This document shows, in pieces, positions 41,554 to 51,354 of a DNA stretch of 59,369 bases. The notes below the pieces were generated by a model. It ran no database searches. It was not told the DNA's origin and was given only the letters and a program-made list of their open reading frames with translations. The position numbers and the translations under genes were made by a program. Position 1 is the first letter of the stretch. Every line of letters begins with the position of its first letter. Source of the DNA: an uncultured Clostridia bacterium (lineage in GTDB: Bacteria > Bacillota > Clostridia > Christensenellales > Borkfalkiaceae); the NCBI GenBank assembly GCA_944368925.1, contig CALVXG010000015.1, positions 1 through 59,369 of the forward strand, read 5' to 3'.

Positions 41554-43521
41554 ATGGCGGGAAAAAAGTACAGTGCGGAAGACATAACCATACTGGAAGG
41601 GCTGGATGCGGTGCGTCTTCGCCCGGGTATGTACATCGGGTCGACGGGAGTAAAAGGTCTGCATCATATCCTGTGGGAGATAGTCGATAATGCGATCGAC
41701 GAGGCTGCCAACGGATATGCAAGCCGGATCGAAGTCAGATTATATAAAGACGGGAGTGCGTCTGTGGAAGACAACGGGCGCGGCATTCCGACCGATATCC
41801 ATCCCAAAACAGGGGTTTCGGGCGTGGAGGTTGTCTTTACGCAGTTGCACGCCGGCGGCAAATTCGACGAGCACAACTATTCGTTTTCGGGCGGGTTGCA
41901 CGGCGTGGGTGCGTCGGTGACGAACGCGCTGTCCGAATGGCTGCGCGTGGAGGTATACCGCGGAACCGTCTATACCATGTCTTTTCATTCCTATTACGAT
42001 GAAAAGAAAGAAAAATATATGTCGGGCGTACCCGACGAGCATCTGAAGGACACGAAGGTCAAGACGGAAAAGACGGGGACGAAAGTTTGGTTCAAGCCGG
42101 ACGCGAACGTATTTGATACGGTGACGTTTAATTTCGAAGCGGTCTCCAAGCGTCTGAAAGAGCTTGCTTTTCTGAACAAGGGGTTGGAGATCAACCTGGT
42201 GGACGAGCGTGTTCCCGAAGATAAAAAGCCGATCACGGTCAATTATAAATACGACGGCGGCCTGCACGATTTTGCGATCTATCTCAACGAAGGGAAAAAC
42301 GCGCTCTACCCGAACCCGATCGGGTACAAGACGGAAAAAGACGGGATCCTCATTGAATTTGCGATCCAGCACACGGGGGAATTTACGGAGAGCCTGTTCT
42401 CGTTCGTGAACAATATTCCCACGCCCGAAGGCGGGTTCCATGAGACGGGATTCCGCACGGGGCTGACCAAGTGCCTCAACGATATTGCGCGTTTGATGGG
42501 TGCCTTGAAGGACAAAGACCAGAATTTGCTGGGCGAAGATTTTCGGGAAGGTCTGACGGCGATTTTGTCCATCAAAATGAAGAACGTGCAGTTCGAAGGA
42601 CAGACAAAGACTAAACTCGGGAATCCGGAAGCGCGTCTTCCAGTGGAGACGGCGACGATCGAGGGGATGAACGCGCTGTACGCCAAGCCCGAAAACAAGA
42701 CGGTGTTCGAGGAGATCATCAAAAAAGCGCAGAACGCGGCGCGCGTGCGCATTGCGGCGCGGCAGGCGAAAGAGGTGGCGCGTGCGAAGAACTCCATCGA
42801 CAATCTGACGCTGGTCGGGAAGCTGGCGGCGTGTACGGGAAAGAAGCCGGAACTCAACGAATTGTTCATCGTCGAGGGAGATTCGGCAGGCGGCACGGCC
42901 AAGCAGGCGCGCGTGCGTCAGACGCAGGCGATCCTGCCTTTGCGCGGAAAACCGCTGAACGTAGAGAAAAAACGCATCGAACAGGTGCTTGCCAACGAGG
43001 AGATCCGCACGATCATTTCCGCGCTCGGAGCGGGATACGGCGGCGATTTCTGCATGGACGACCTCAAATACCATAAGGTCATCATTTTGTCCGATGCAGA
43101 CCAGGACGGCATGCATATCCGCTGTATTTTGCTTACGTTCTTTTTCCGTTATATGCGCGAGCTGATCAACAACGGGAATGTGTACATCGGTATGCCGCCT
43201 TTGTACAAGGTATACAAGAAAGACGTCGTGGAATACGCGTACGACGATGCGGAATTGCAGAAAAAGATAGAGATCGTCGGGAAAGGGTATCAGATCCAGC
43301 GTTACAAGGGACTCGGCGAAATGAGTGCGGAACAGCTTTGGGAGACGACGATGGATCCCGCGCACCGCAATCTGATCCGCGTGAACATCGAAGACGCTGC
43401 CGAAGCGGAACAGATGGTCACGGCGCTGATGGGCGACCGCGTCGAAGCGCGCAAGGAATTTTTGGCGCAGAACGCAAACTTCAACAAGATCGATACGTTT
43501 ATCGATCGCGTGAATATTTAA
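41554..43521 (+). CDS. Type IIA topoisomerase subunit B (ParE/GyrB-like)
   Basis: A 655-residue ATPase subunit. The GHKL ATP site shows EIVDNAIDEAANG and EDNGRGIPTDIH, the lid GGLHGVGASVTNALS, and the TOPRIM domain EGDSAGGTAKQARVRQTQ, PLRGKPLNVEKKR and SDADQDGMHI. GGAGG precedes ATG 41554. Paired with the A subunit 12 bases downstream. The TOPRIM sequence (TAKQAR rather than SAKQGRDR) differs from ordinary GyrB and suggests a second topoisomerase (topoisomerase IV-like) of the sort found in Clostridia; gyrB versus parE cannot be settled without the other copies. Confidence 0.9.
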   Translation: MAGKKYSAEDITILEGLDAVRLRPGMYIGSTGVKGLHHILWEIVDNAIDEAANGYASRIEVRLYKDGSASVEDNGRGIPTDIHPKTGVSGVEVVFTQLHAGGKFDEHNYSFSGGLHGVGASVTNALSEWLRVEVYRGTVYTMSFHSYYDEKKEKYMSGVPDEHLKDTKVKTEKTGTKVWFKPDANVFDTVTFNFEAVSKRLKELAFLNKGLEINLVDERVPEDKKPITVNYKYDGGLHDFAIYLNEGKNALYPNPIGYKTEKDGILIEFAIQHTGEFTESLFSFVNNIPTPEGGFHETGFRTGLTKCLNDIARLMGALKDKDQNLLGEDFREGLTAILSIKMKNVQFEGQTKTKLGNPEARLPVETATIEGMNALYAKPENKTVFEEIIKKAQNAARVRIAARQAKEVARAKNSIDNLTLVGKLAACTGKKPELNELFIVEGDSAGGTAKQARVRQTQAILPLRGKPLNVEKKRIEQVLANEEIRTIISALGAGYGGDFCMDDLKYHKVIILSDADQDGMHIRCILLTFFFRYMRELINNGNVYIGMPPLYKVYKKDVVEYAYDDAELQKKIEIVGKGYQIQRYKGLGEMSAEQLWETTMDPAHRNLIRVNIEDAAEAEQMVTALMGDRVEARKEFLAQNANFNKIDTFIDRVNI

Positions 43522-43533
43522 CGTGAGGAAGAT

Positions 43534-46014
43534 ATGGCAAGGAAAAAGAATAACAGCAGCGATCTCCCGCAGCAACCGCAGGAAGAACCCCAGGGCAATC
43601 TGTTTATGACCCCGCTCGAAGAGGTATTGCCCAACTCCATGCTTCCGTATGCCGAGTACGTTATTCTCGACCGCGCTTTGCCGCGCGTCGAAGACGGGCT
43701 CAAGCCCGTACAGCGCCGAATCTTGTACACGATGTACGACATGGGCCTCACGCCGGACAAGCCGCACAAAAAGAGCGCGCGTATCGTCGGCGATTGCATG
43801 GGTAAATACCACCCGCACGGCGATTCGTCCGTGTACGATGCGATGGTGCGCATGGCGCAGGATTTCAACATGCGCATGACGCTCGTCAACGGGCACGGAA
43901 ACTTCGGTTCCGTCGACGGCGACCCCGCGGCGGCCATGCGTTATACCGAGGCGCGCCTGGAACCTCTGGCACTCGAACTCTTGCGCGATATCGAAAAAGA
44001 TACCGTCCGCTTCACGCTCAACTTCGACGATTCCCTCAAAGAGCCTGAAACGCTGCCGGGAAGATTTCCCAACCTTCTCGTCAACGGAGCGTCGGGGATC
44101 GCAGTCGGGCTCGCGACAAACATTCCGCCGCACAATCTCGGCGAAGTGATCGACGGCATCGTCGCTTATATCGACAATCCGAAGATCAAGCTCTTCGAGA
44201 TGATGAAATACATCAAGGCGCCCGATTTTCCGACGGGCGGCTATATCGTGGCCAACGAACTGGTGCAGGCGTACCAGACGGGCCGCGGCAAAATTCTTCT
44301 TCGTGCAAAAGTCAACGTGGAAGAGGGGGACAACGATAAGAAACTCATCGTTATCACCGAGCTTCCGTATCAGGTCAACAAGGCAAAACTTTTAACGAAG
44401 ATCGCAGAGCTCCGCGAAGAAAAGAAAGATATTCTGGGCGGAATTTCCGAGATTACGGACGAATCTGACCGTCACGGCATGCGCGCGGTGATCAAGGTCA
44501 AAAAAGATGCGGACGTGGATAAAGTGCTCAATGCCCTTTATAAGTATACTGATCTGGAAACGACGTTCGGTATCAATATGGTCGCCATTGCGGAAGGAAA
44601 GCCGCAGCAAATGGGGCTCCTCGATATTATCAAATATTACGTCGCCTACCAGCGCGAAGTGGTTCTGCGCCGCACGAAATTCGATCTGGCGCAGGCGAAA
44701 GAGCGCTGCCATATTTTGGAAGGTCTGATCATTGCTGTGCGCAACATCGACGAAGTGATCGAGATCATCAAAAAATCGGAGAGCGTGCCCGTCGCAAGAC
44801 AGCGCTTGCGCGACCGGTTCGATCTTTCCGAGCGTCAGGCACAGGCGATCCTCGATCTGCGCCTTGCAAGGCTCACCAAACTGGAAATTTATAAGCTCGA
44901 ACAGGAATTGGAGGAGCTGAAAAAACTCATCGCCAGGCTCACCGCCATCGTCGAGAGCAAAAAGCTGCAGATGCAGGTCGTGCAGGACGAACTCAAAGAG
45001 ATTAAAAAGGCGTACAAGAGCGAACGCAAAACCTCGCTTGTTTTGGACGTCGCGGACATCAAAGTCGAGAAATTTGACGACGTCCGCCCCGTCGAAAAAT
45101 GCGTGCTCTGCTATACCGCCGACGATCAGATCAAAGTCGTGTCCGAAAAGAATTTCAATATGTCCGACAAGCATTTGAACGAAAAATCTACGGTCGGCGA
45201 TATTTTGAAATTGTTTATCCGCACGTCGACGGACAAGATCATTTATTCCTTTACGAACATGGGGAATTGCTACAAGATCGATTTCGAGGGCATAGAGCCG
45301 GGTAAATTGAAGGCAAAGGGCATGAAATATTCGCAGCTCTGTCCCGACGCGCAGGAAGGCGAAAAGCCGGTCGCGTTCTATGAAGTCGGCGAAAAGATGC
45401 CCAAAGGCAGCCTGCTTTTCTATTCGAAACTCGGTTATGTCAAAAAGAGCGATTGGAAAGAATACAATATTTTAAAATATGCTTTCCAGGCGGTCAAGGT
45501 CAACGACGGAGACGAGATCATCGGCATCGAGACGGACGATCCCGAACCTACCACGACGCTGTTCTTTGTCACGGCGCAGGGCATGTGTCTGAACGCTTAT
45601 AAGAACGATATCCCCACGCAGGGCCGAATTTCCGCAGGCGTGCGCGGCATTGCGTTGGCGGACGGCGATTACGTCGTGTACGCGGGGCAGATCGACGGCG
45701 AGGGCGAAATCATCATTGCCACCGACGGAAACACGATCAAGAAAGTGATCGCTTCGCAGATCGACCCGATGGCGCGTTACCGCAAGGGTGTGAAGATCGT
45801 CGATCTCGGCGGAAAACGCAAGATCGTCTATTCCGATTACGTGACGAACCCGTATAAATTTGCCGTGCTGATGGACGACAATACCCTTTTCGAAGCGGAC
45901 ACCGAAGAGAACATTACCATCGAAGACCGCACCACGAAGGGCAAGAATATCAAGTATAAGAAGAATTGCAAAGCAGTCGCTTTCTGGTCGATGAAATATC
46001 TTTCCGACGACTGA
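43534..46014 (+). CDS. Type IIA topoisomerase subunit A (ParC/GyrA-like)
   Basis: An 826-residue DNA-cleaving subunit. The catalytic Tyr137 lies in [10 protein letters not shown]; the quinolone-determining region [19 protein letters not shown] keeps Ser98 and Asp102 (E. coli GyrA 83 and 87), predicting quinolone sensitivity. The C-terminal beta-pinwheel is present ([15 protein letters not shown]), but the QRRGGRG-type GyrA box needed for negative supercoiling is not seen: the corresponding region reads [12 protein letters not shown]. This favours a topoisomerase IV-like decatenase over gyrase. The N-terminus has a 25-residue Gln/Pro-rich extension. Confidence 0.9.
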   Translation: MARKKNNSSDLPQQPQEEPQGNLFMTPLEEVLPNSMLPYAEYVILDRALPRVEDGLKPVQRRILYTMYDMGLTPDKPHKKSARIVGDCMGKYHPHGDSSVYDAMVRMAQDFNMRMTLVNGHGNFGSVDGDPAAAMRYTEARLEPLALELLRDIEKDTVRFTLNFDDSLKEPETLPGRFPNLLVNGASGIAVGLATNIPPHNLGEVIDGIVAYIDNPKIKLFEMMKYIKAPDFPTGGYIVANELVQAYQTGRGKILLRAKVNVEEGDNDKKLIVITELPYQVNKAKLLTKIAELREEKKDILGGISEITDESDRHGMRAVIKVKKDADVDKVLNALYKYTDLETTFGINMVAIAEGKPQQMGLLDIIKYYVAYQREVVLRRTKFDLAQAKERCHILEGLIIAVRNIDEVIEIIKKSESVPVARQRLRDRFDLSERQAQAILDLRLARLTKLEIYKLEQELEELKKLIARLTAIVESKKLQMQVVQDELKEIKKAYKSERKTSLVLDVADIKVEKFDDVRPVEKCVLCYTADDQIKVVSEKNFNMSDKHLNEKSTVGDILKLFIRTSTDKIIYSFTNMGNCYKIDFEGIEPGKLKAKGMKYSQLCPDAQEGEKPVAFYEVGEKMPKGSLLFYSKLGYVKKSDWKEYNILKYAFQAVKVNDGDEIIGIETDDPEPTTTLFFVTAQGMCLNAYKNDIPTQGRISAGVRGIALADGDYVVYAGQIDGEGEIIIATDGNTIKKVIASQIDPMARYRKGVKIVDLGGKRKIVYSDYVTNPYKFAVLMDDNTLFEADTEENITIEDRTTKGKNIKYKKNCKAVAFWSMKYLSDD

Positions 46015-46041
46015 GCGCCTTTGCGTCATTGCGATCGGATC

Positions 46042-46063
46042 GGTATGCTCGTATGAGCATACC
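46042..46063. repeat. Small perfect hairpin
   Basis: GGTATGCTC with GAGCATACC around GTAT, 28 bases after the topoisomerase stop. Confidence 0.55.
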
Positions 46064-46072
46064 TGCATAAAA

Positions 46073-46110
46073 GAGCGTCCCTCGCCGTTCGGCGAGGGAC
46101 GCTCCTTTTT
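46073..46110 (+). terminator. Terminator of the topoisomerase operon
   Basis: GAGCGTCCCTCGCC with its perfect complement around GTTC, followed by CTTTTTT. Confidence 0.9.
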
Positions 46111-46111
46111 T

Positions 46112-46375
46112 AATAAGAGCAATTCTGCGCGCCAAGCGCGCGGAATTGCTCTTATTTTTTAACGAACAGAGTTTCCGTACGGCGCGCGGAAGTGTACTTG
46201 ATTTTGAAAAACGAAAGTCCATACAAGGCTCGCGAAAGAGATAGCTGTTTTTAACAAATAACAAGTCCGCGCAAAACGCGCGAAAGAGATAGTTGTTTTT
46301 ATCAGACAGAATTTTCGCGTACAGCGCGTGAACGGGTATCCGTTTTTAACAAAAATTCCGTGCGCTGTGGCACGG
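46112..46375. repeat. Array of 46-48-bp hairpin-plus-T-tract repeats
   Basis: Five to six degenerate units, each a GC-rich mini-hairpin (for example GCGCGC/GCGCGC, TTCCGTGC/GCACGGAA) followed by a segment like AAAGAGATAGCTGTTTTTAAC. The AAAGAG element or its variant starts at 46189, 46235, 46283 and 46331, spacings of 46, 48 and 48. The first unit doubles as a long terminator (AATAAGAGCAATTC with its complement, 46112-46156). Confidence 0.75.
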
Positions 46376-46381
46376 AAGATC

Positions 46382-46426
46382 GCAGAGCAGCCGCCCGCAA
46401 AAGCATTTTGCGGGCGGCTGCTCTGC
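46382..46426. terminator. Perfect 21-bp hairpin closing the repeat array
   Basis: GCAGAGCAGCCGCCCGCAAA and one more A pair exactly with the right arm (46406-46426) around GCA, followed by TTTAAAA. Confidence 0.75.
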
Positions 46427-46884
46427 TTTAAAAAACAAAGGAAGAGGGGGAATCTTGAAATGAACTCCAAGTTTGGACAGGCTTTTGGAGGGGTATAACA
46501 TTTTTTTGGCCTTCTCTTTTTTTAGGCCGCCTGGCGCTTCGCGCGGTTAAAGATCAAGTTTTCGCCTGCGCATACGGTCGGCTGAAATTTGAAAACCGCA
46601 GGATTTTTAAGTGGATCCGAAAGACAAGGAAGCGGAAAAATCCGAAAGACAAAAAATTTTTCCTGCCGCGAACCGATTGCGGAAAGGTATGAAAACGTGT
46701 GCGCGTTTAAAATAGTACGAGGAGAAAGGGCGGAATAAAAGCGAGGGAAGGGGAATATAGATAGAATAAAAAAATGTCGGCACATGTGAAAGTACGAGAA
46801 AGGGCGGAAGTGACAATCTTAGTGGTTATTCGTCAAATTCGGCTAAATTTTTCGCGTGTGCGGATAGTATAATCGGGTGGAGAG
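46427..46884. other. Intergenic stretch, no gene seen
   Basis: A 450-base purine-rich region before the deacetylase gene. GAACTCCAAGTTTGGACAGG near 46461 is reminiscent of an IS3-type terminal repeat, but no partner end or transposase is seen. TATAAT at 46869 lacks a good -35, so the start of the next gene may use a sporulation sigma factor. Confidence 0.4.
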
Positions 46885-47652
46885 ATGAAGATCGGAATTG
46901 TGCATGCGCGGCGGGCGGCTGCGGCGTTGGGGTTTGCGGCGGTGATGCTGGCGCTTATCATATTGGTGCAGGCGACGGGCGCCTATGCGCTCTTTACGGG
47001 CGGGACGGTACGGAAACTTCCGATCTACAGCGTGGAGCGAGAGGACAAGAAAATAGCCATCACCTTCGATTGTGCGTGGGGAACGGATCATACGGACGCG
47101 ATATTGGATGCGTTGGCGAAAGCGAATGCGCGCGCGACTTTTTTCATGGTGGAATTCTGGGCGGAAAAGTACCCGGAATACGTGAAGAAGATCGACGAAG
47201 CGGGGCACGAGATCGGGACGCACGGTTCCACGCATTCGTACATGTCGAAGCTCAGCGAGGAGCAGATACGCCGTGAATTGCAGACTTCGTCGGAGGCGAT
47301 CACGGCGGTGACGGGAAAGCCGGTGGAAGTTTTCCGCGCGCCGTACGGAGATTATGACGATCTGCTCATTCAGACAGCTTCGGATATGGGGCTTTATACA
47401 ATACAATGGGACGTGGATAGTTTAGATTGGAAAGATTTATCCGCGTCGGAAATCACAATTCGCCTGGCGGGGAAGGCGAAGAGCGGCAGCATACTGTTGT
47501 GTCACAACAACGGTTTGCACACGGCCGAAGCGCTTCCTGCCGTGCTGGCGACGTTGCAGAACAGCGGCTACGAATTTGTTCCCGTCGGGGAATTGATCTA
47601 CCGCGAAAATTTTACCGTTGACGCGAACGGCAGGCAGCACAGCGCGTCCTGA
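46885..47652 (+). CDS. PdaB-like sporulation polysaccharide deacetylase
   Basis: A 255-residue membrane-anchored member of carbohydrate esterase family 4. One N-terminal helix (residues 10-37) is followed by RKLPIYSVEREDKKIAITFD, the mark of PdaB-type proteins involved in spore cortex or spore maintenance. Catalytic and metal residues are intact: Asp62 in TFDCAWG, His113 and His117 in GTHGSTH, and RAPYGDYD (from Arg151). The SSB-like gene follows 43 bases on. No start-proximal sigma-A promoter is clear, consistent with sporulation control. Confidence 0.88.
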   Translation: MKIGIVHARRAAAALGFAAVMLALIILVQATGAYALFTGGTVRKLPIYSVEREDKKIAITFDCAWGTDHTDAILDALAKANARATFFMVEFWAEKYPEYVKKIDEAGHEIGTHGSTHSYMSKLSEEQIRRELQTSSEAITAVTGKPVEVFRAPYGDYDDLLIQTASDMGLYTIQWDVDSLDWKDLSASEITIRLAGKAKSGSILLCHNNGLHTAEALPAVLATLQNSGYEFVPVGELIYRENFTVDANGRQHSAS

Positions 47653-47695
47653 AAAACACCGAAACGCGACAGGATATTTTGGAGGTACTTTTTTA

Positions 47696-48391
47696 ATGAA
47701 CGGCACAGAGAAAAACAACAAGGTTTTTATCAAAGGCGAGATCGTCAGCGAAGCGACGTTTTCTCACGAAGTGTATGGCGAAGGCTTTTATGAGTTGTAT
47801 GTCAAGGTCATGCGGCTCTCGGGGCAGGCGGATATTTTGCCCGTCACCGTATCCGAACGGCTGATTTCCGAGCAGGATCTGAAAATCGGTTCCACGCTCT
47901 GCGCGATGGGGCAGTTCCGCTCTTACAACAAGATCGAAAACGGGAAATCCCGTCTGATGCTGACCGTCTTCGTGCGCGAACCCGTCGACGTGCCGCCCTC
48001 GAAAAATCCGAACAGCATCGTGCTGAGCGGTTATATCTGCAAACCGCCCATCTATCGGACGACGCCGTTCAACCGCGAGATCGCCGACCTTCTCATCGCC
48101 GTGAACAGGGCGTACAACAAATCGGACTATATCCCGTGCATCGCCTGGGGAAGAAACGCGCGTTTTGTGAAAAATTTGCAGGTGGGGGATAAGATCGCCC
48201 TTTCGGGACGCATTCAAAGCCGCGAATACCAAAAGAAAATTTCGGAGTACGAGGTCAAGACTATGACCGCTTACGAAGTTTCCATTTCCAAACTCGCGGC
48301 GTTTGACAGCGCGGACGATTTCGATCTGGATCGGGAATTTTCCGTCTATACGGGCGCGGAACCTGCGTTCACGCACGGAGATTTCGAATAA
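47696..48391 (+). CDS. SSB-like protein with two OB-fold-like halves
   Basis: A 231-residue protein resembling the Clostridial SSB-like group. The first half (VFIKGEIVSEATFSHEVYGE to MGQFRSYNK) and the second half (NSIVLSGYICKPPIYRTTPF, then CIAWGRNARFVKNLQVGD and LSGRIQSREYQKK) each have the strand order of an SSB OB fold. The C-terminus lacks the usual acidic DDDIPF tip (it ends AFTHGDFE), so it is probably not the main SSB. GGAGG precedes ATG 47696; the upstream open frame overlaps the previous gene. Confidence 0.75.
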   Translation: MNGTEKNNKVFIKGEIVSEATFSHEVYGEGFYELYVKVMRLSGQADILPVTVSERLISEQDLKIGSTLCAMGQFRSYNKIENGKSRLMLTVFVREPVDVPPSKNPNSIVLSGYICKPPIYRTTPFNREIADLLIAVNRAYNKSDYIPCIAWGRNARFVKNLQVGDKIALSGRIQSREYQKKISEYEVKTMTAYEVSISKLAAFDSADDFDLDREFSVYTGAEPAFTHGDFE

Positions 48392-48408
48392 GAGTATGTG
48401 ACAGGGGG

Positions 48409-48554
48409 AATGCGAGACGGAGAGCAAACAGCTCTCCGCCTCGCATTTTGTCTTTATGGATTTGGCCGCCCGTCGGCGCAATGAAATTGCGCCGACGGGC
48501 GGCCTTTGCGTAAAAAAGGCCGCCGTCCGCAAAAATCTTTTGCGGACGGCGGCC
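48409..48554. terminator. Three tandem hairpins
   Basis: Hairpin 1, AATGCGAG.CGGAGAGC with its complement (48409-48443), then TTTTG; hairpin 2, GGCCGCCCGTCGGCGCAAT with its perfect complement (48464-48504); hairpin 3, GGCCGCCGTCCGCAAAA with its perfect complement (48518-48554). They separate the convergent SSB-like and beta-propeller genes. Confidence 0.85.
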
Positions 48555-48610
48555 GTATAAAAATCAGTGATACGTATCAAAGTTTCCCGCTTTTTGCAAA
48601 GGAAAGGGGA

Positions 48611-51253
48611 TCATTGCAGTGTCGGCTGTTTGCGCAAGATCAGATAGCAGACGGAAAAGAGCACGACGGCGGAAACGAGCGGCACGATCACGAGGACGGC
48701 GATGATGGAGCTGTCCTCTTTTTCGAGAAGGTTTTCCTCGATCCAGCCCGTGTACGTGTTTTCATTTTCGTCGACGTAGGCGACAAAGATGAGTCCGCTG
48801 TCGTTTGCGGTTCCGTAAACCTGCAGGCGTTCTCTGTTTTGGAGCAGCAGGGTATCAGTGCCCTTGTACAGGGTGACGGTCGCGTCTTTGATCAGATTGC
48901 GGGACACGAAGGAACCTTCCGCGGTCGCGCTTTCGCCCGTTTCGATCAGATAATTGGACGGGATAAAGCCGTAAACCGTTTCGCCGTTTGCCGTTACCGC
49001 GATAAACGAATACCGTTCGGCGTCCAGGATATGGGAGCCGGGGTTAAGTTCGCCCAGCACGACGACTTTCGCGCCCTGTTTCAGATCAGCGATCTTGCCC
49101 AAAAGCTGTGCCGAACCGTCTTCACTCGTGCGGAATTTGTACATGGCGGGGTATTTATAGAGCCCGACGTCGTTGGAGACGGTCGCCATGGAATTCGTCT
49201 CTTTTGCGGTATAGTATTGCGTGCCGAGGGAGGCATAGGCCGTCCCTTTGGGCAGCAGGTAAATTTCGTAGCTGCGGTTCGTGATGGGGTTGTTGTCGTT
49301 TGCTTGCAGCTCGTGGAACAGCACGACGGCGCCGTAATCGGTATCGGCGAGCAAGACGCCGATTCTTTCCGTATCGAAGCGCACGTACTCGCCGCAGGGG
49401 AGTACGGAAGCGGTTTGCGTAAACGAAGAAAAATCAAGTCGGATGCCCACGCAGTTTATATCGGTGCGAACGAGCGTATTGTCGGCGGAATTTTTATCCG
49501 TGCCGCTTACGAAAATGCTTTCGTACGTTTCAGCCGCCGACAGATTGTTGACGGACGCGATGCCGAGATTTTCCGCCTTTGCGATAAATCCGTCCGAAAG
49601 AATATACATTTCGCTGTTTTCAAAGCTGATCGCAAAAGACACGGCAGTAGACGCGCCGCCGTTGTAAGCGAGTTCGTTGAGTTGGGATTTGATGGAAAAG
49701 ACAGTCTGCGATTTGTCCGTTGCATCATAGCGGAGTATGCTGTCCGACGTGCAGGCGTAAATATTGCCTTTGTAGTCGCACAGGATCTTGGAGGGCGTTT
49801 CGGAAAAAGCGCACACGTATTCGCCCGAATTGCCTTCTTCAAAAGTCTGTGCGGTATAGCCGTAAACGCTGTTTCCGCGCAGAACGTACACATTCCCGAA
49901 GATATCGGCGCTGACGGATAAGTTTACAAAATTTTCCCCATTTTCGTTCTTTGCCGCTCTGAGAGAAGAGCTGTCCGTCCCCGTTTCGGGGAAAACGTAC
50001 ATACTTTTATTTCCTTCGCCGACAATGTAATAATTCCCGTACGAGTAGGCCAAGCCGTGAATGACGGACGCAAAATCCAACTGTTTCAAGGTCACAAGGC
50101 GGGTGCCGTCGTAATCGTAAATAAAAACGCGCGAGGTATCGGAAACGGCGAATGTATTTTTTCCTGCGCAGACGATTTGGCCGAACTCGACGCCGTCAAT
50201 GACGGAATAGGGGGACTGGCCTTTCGTTTTATCGTAGATGAGCACGCGGCGGTTGGCCTGGTCAGCGATCACAAGCTTGTTGCCCCAGAGCGAAAGATCC
50301 TTTGCGTCCTGCCCGATGCGGTTTGCCGTGTCGGCATACTGATCGATACGGTAACCGTTGAATGCGGGCGTTTCCTGCGATACGTCGAGACCGCAGATGC
50401 TGTCACGGTAAATTACGTACACTTTGCCTTGGTAATACTTGATCACCGAACAGTTGGTCTGGATCACTTCCGTGCCGTTGTTATAGTATAAATCGTTCCA
50501 CGCGTCGGAATAGAGGATGCTGCTTTGTCCGATCATCGCGAACTGCTCGATCGGGTGATTGATCTGCATGACCGTTTCGATGCCGTCGGCGCTGCATTTG
50601 TGTACGGTATTATTCTCCGATACGTACACCTGCCCGTCCAGTATGCAAAAGCGCGCGCTGCCCGTTGCGAGTGTGCCGCCTTGTGCTAATATATTTTTGT
50701 CGTCGCTGATAAGCATTCCCTCCGACGTCGTTTCCAGAACGGCATGGAACAGCGAACTGCTGTTTTCCGTGGTCTTGGAATAAAAAATTTCGCTGCCGTT
50801 TATCAGCATTACGGAAGGCGCGATGGCGTCCAGATTGGTCTGCGTACCGTTCAGATCCGCCTTGCTCAGGTCGAGATAATACACCAGGTTGGACGGAATG
50901 ATGAAAAACAGGTAATCGGTTCCGCCGCTCGTGTAGAAATTCAGCGACGTGATGGAGTTCGGCGTATTCATGCTGAACGTTCTGTACGTGTCGGTGCTTT
51001 TGTCCAGGATGTAAATGGAAGCCGTCTGCCCCGAGGTCTTGTCCGCAATGGCGAGATAACGCTCGGAAATGGCAAAATCCGTCGGCGCGGTGAGTTGGAG
51101 GTATTCCTCGTACGATGCGGGCATCAAAAGTTGCAGCTGCGGATCGTTCTCCGCTCCCGCAGACGGAGAAACAGGCTCCGCCCATACGACGCTCCCTGCC
51201 GCACTCAGAATAAGTATAATAAACAATACGATGGCTGTCAGTTTTCTTTTCAT
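48611..51253 (-). CDS. Secreted, membrane-anchored beta-propeller protein with SH3-like domains
   Basis: An 880-residue exported protein. A signal peptide (RKLTAIVLFIILILSAAG) leads to a long region of beta-propeller-like repeats (residues 45-640; for example ERYLAIADKTSGQTASIYIL, NKLVIADQANRRVLIYD, GNVYVLRGNSVYGY) resembling NHL/PQQ blades. Two SH3-like segments follow (ending VYGFIPSNYLIE and YTGWIEENLLE), then one membrane helix (VLVIVPLVSAVVLFSVCYLI) and a short tail. Catalytic motifs are absent, so a binding or sensing role at the cell surface is likely. The start is taken at ATG 51253 rather than the TTG four codons earlier. Confidence 0.7.
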   Translation of the reverse strand: MKRKLTAIVLFIILILSAAGSVVWAEPVSPSAGAENDPQLQLLMPASYEEYLQLTAPTDFAISERYLAIADKTSGQTASIYILDKSTDTYRTFSMNTPNSITSLNFYTSGGTDYLFFIIPSNLVYYLDLSKADLNGTQTNLDAIAPSVMLINGSEIFYSKTTENSSSLFHAVLETTSEGMLISDDKNILAQGGTLATGSARFCILDGQVYVSENNTVHKCSADGIETVMQINHPIEQFAMIGQSSILYSDAWNDLYYNNGTEVIQTNCSVIKYYQGKVYVIYRDSICGLDVSQETPAFNGYRIDQYADTANRIGQDAKDLSLWGNKLVIADQANRRVLIYDKTKGQSPYSVIDGVEFGQIVCAGKNTFAVSDTSRVFIYDYDGTRLVTLKQLDFASVIHGLAYSYGNYYIVGEGNKSMYVFPETGTDSSSLRAAKNENGENFVNLSVSADIFGNVYVLRGNSVYGYTAQTFEEGNSGEYVCAFSETPSKILCDYKGNIYACTSDSILRYDATDKSQTVFSIKSQLNELAYNGGASTAVSFAISFENSEMYILSDGFIAKAENLGIASVNNLSAAETYESIFVSGTDKNSADNTLVRTDINCVGIRLDFSSFTQTASVLPCGEYVRFDTERIGVLLADTDYGAVVLFHELQANDNNPITNRSYEIYLLPKGTAYASLGTQYYTAKETNSMATVSNDVGLYKYPAMYKFRTSEDGSAQLLGKIADLKQGAKVVVLGELNPGSHILDAERYSFIAVTANGETVYGFIPSNYLIETGESATAEGSFVSRNLIKDATVTLYKGTDTLLLQNRERLQVYGTANDSGLIFVAYVDENENTYTGWIEENLLEKEDSSIIAVLVIVPLVSAVVLFSVCYLILRKQPTLQ

Positions 51254-51325
51254 GTGTTTCCCCAAACCGTGTCAGGCTCTTTTTCTTCCGATCTCAAAAT
51301 CTTACAGATTTCGTCGCTTTTCCCT

Positions 51326-51354
51326 ATTATAGCACACGCGCGCGCGTTTGTCGA
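51326..51354 (-). promoter_or_regulatory. Sigma-A promoter of the beta-propeller gene
   Basis: On the minus strand TCGACA (51349-51354), 17 bases, TATAAT (51326-51331). The spacer is an alternating GC run (GCGCGCGCG). Confidence 0.75.

Noticed and set aside
46112-46375. Possible CRISPR array
   Set aside because: Units are degenerate along their whole length, there are no distinct spacers, and no cas genes are nearby.
46159-46470. Minus-strand frame with 16-residue repeats
   Set aside because: The repeat arises from the 48-bp non-coding array and the frame begins and ends in terminator hairpins; no Shine-Dalgarno site is seen.
46461-46480. Possible end of an IS3-type insertion sequence
   Set aside because: Only one weak match was found, with no opposite inverted repeat, target duplication or transposase fragment.
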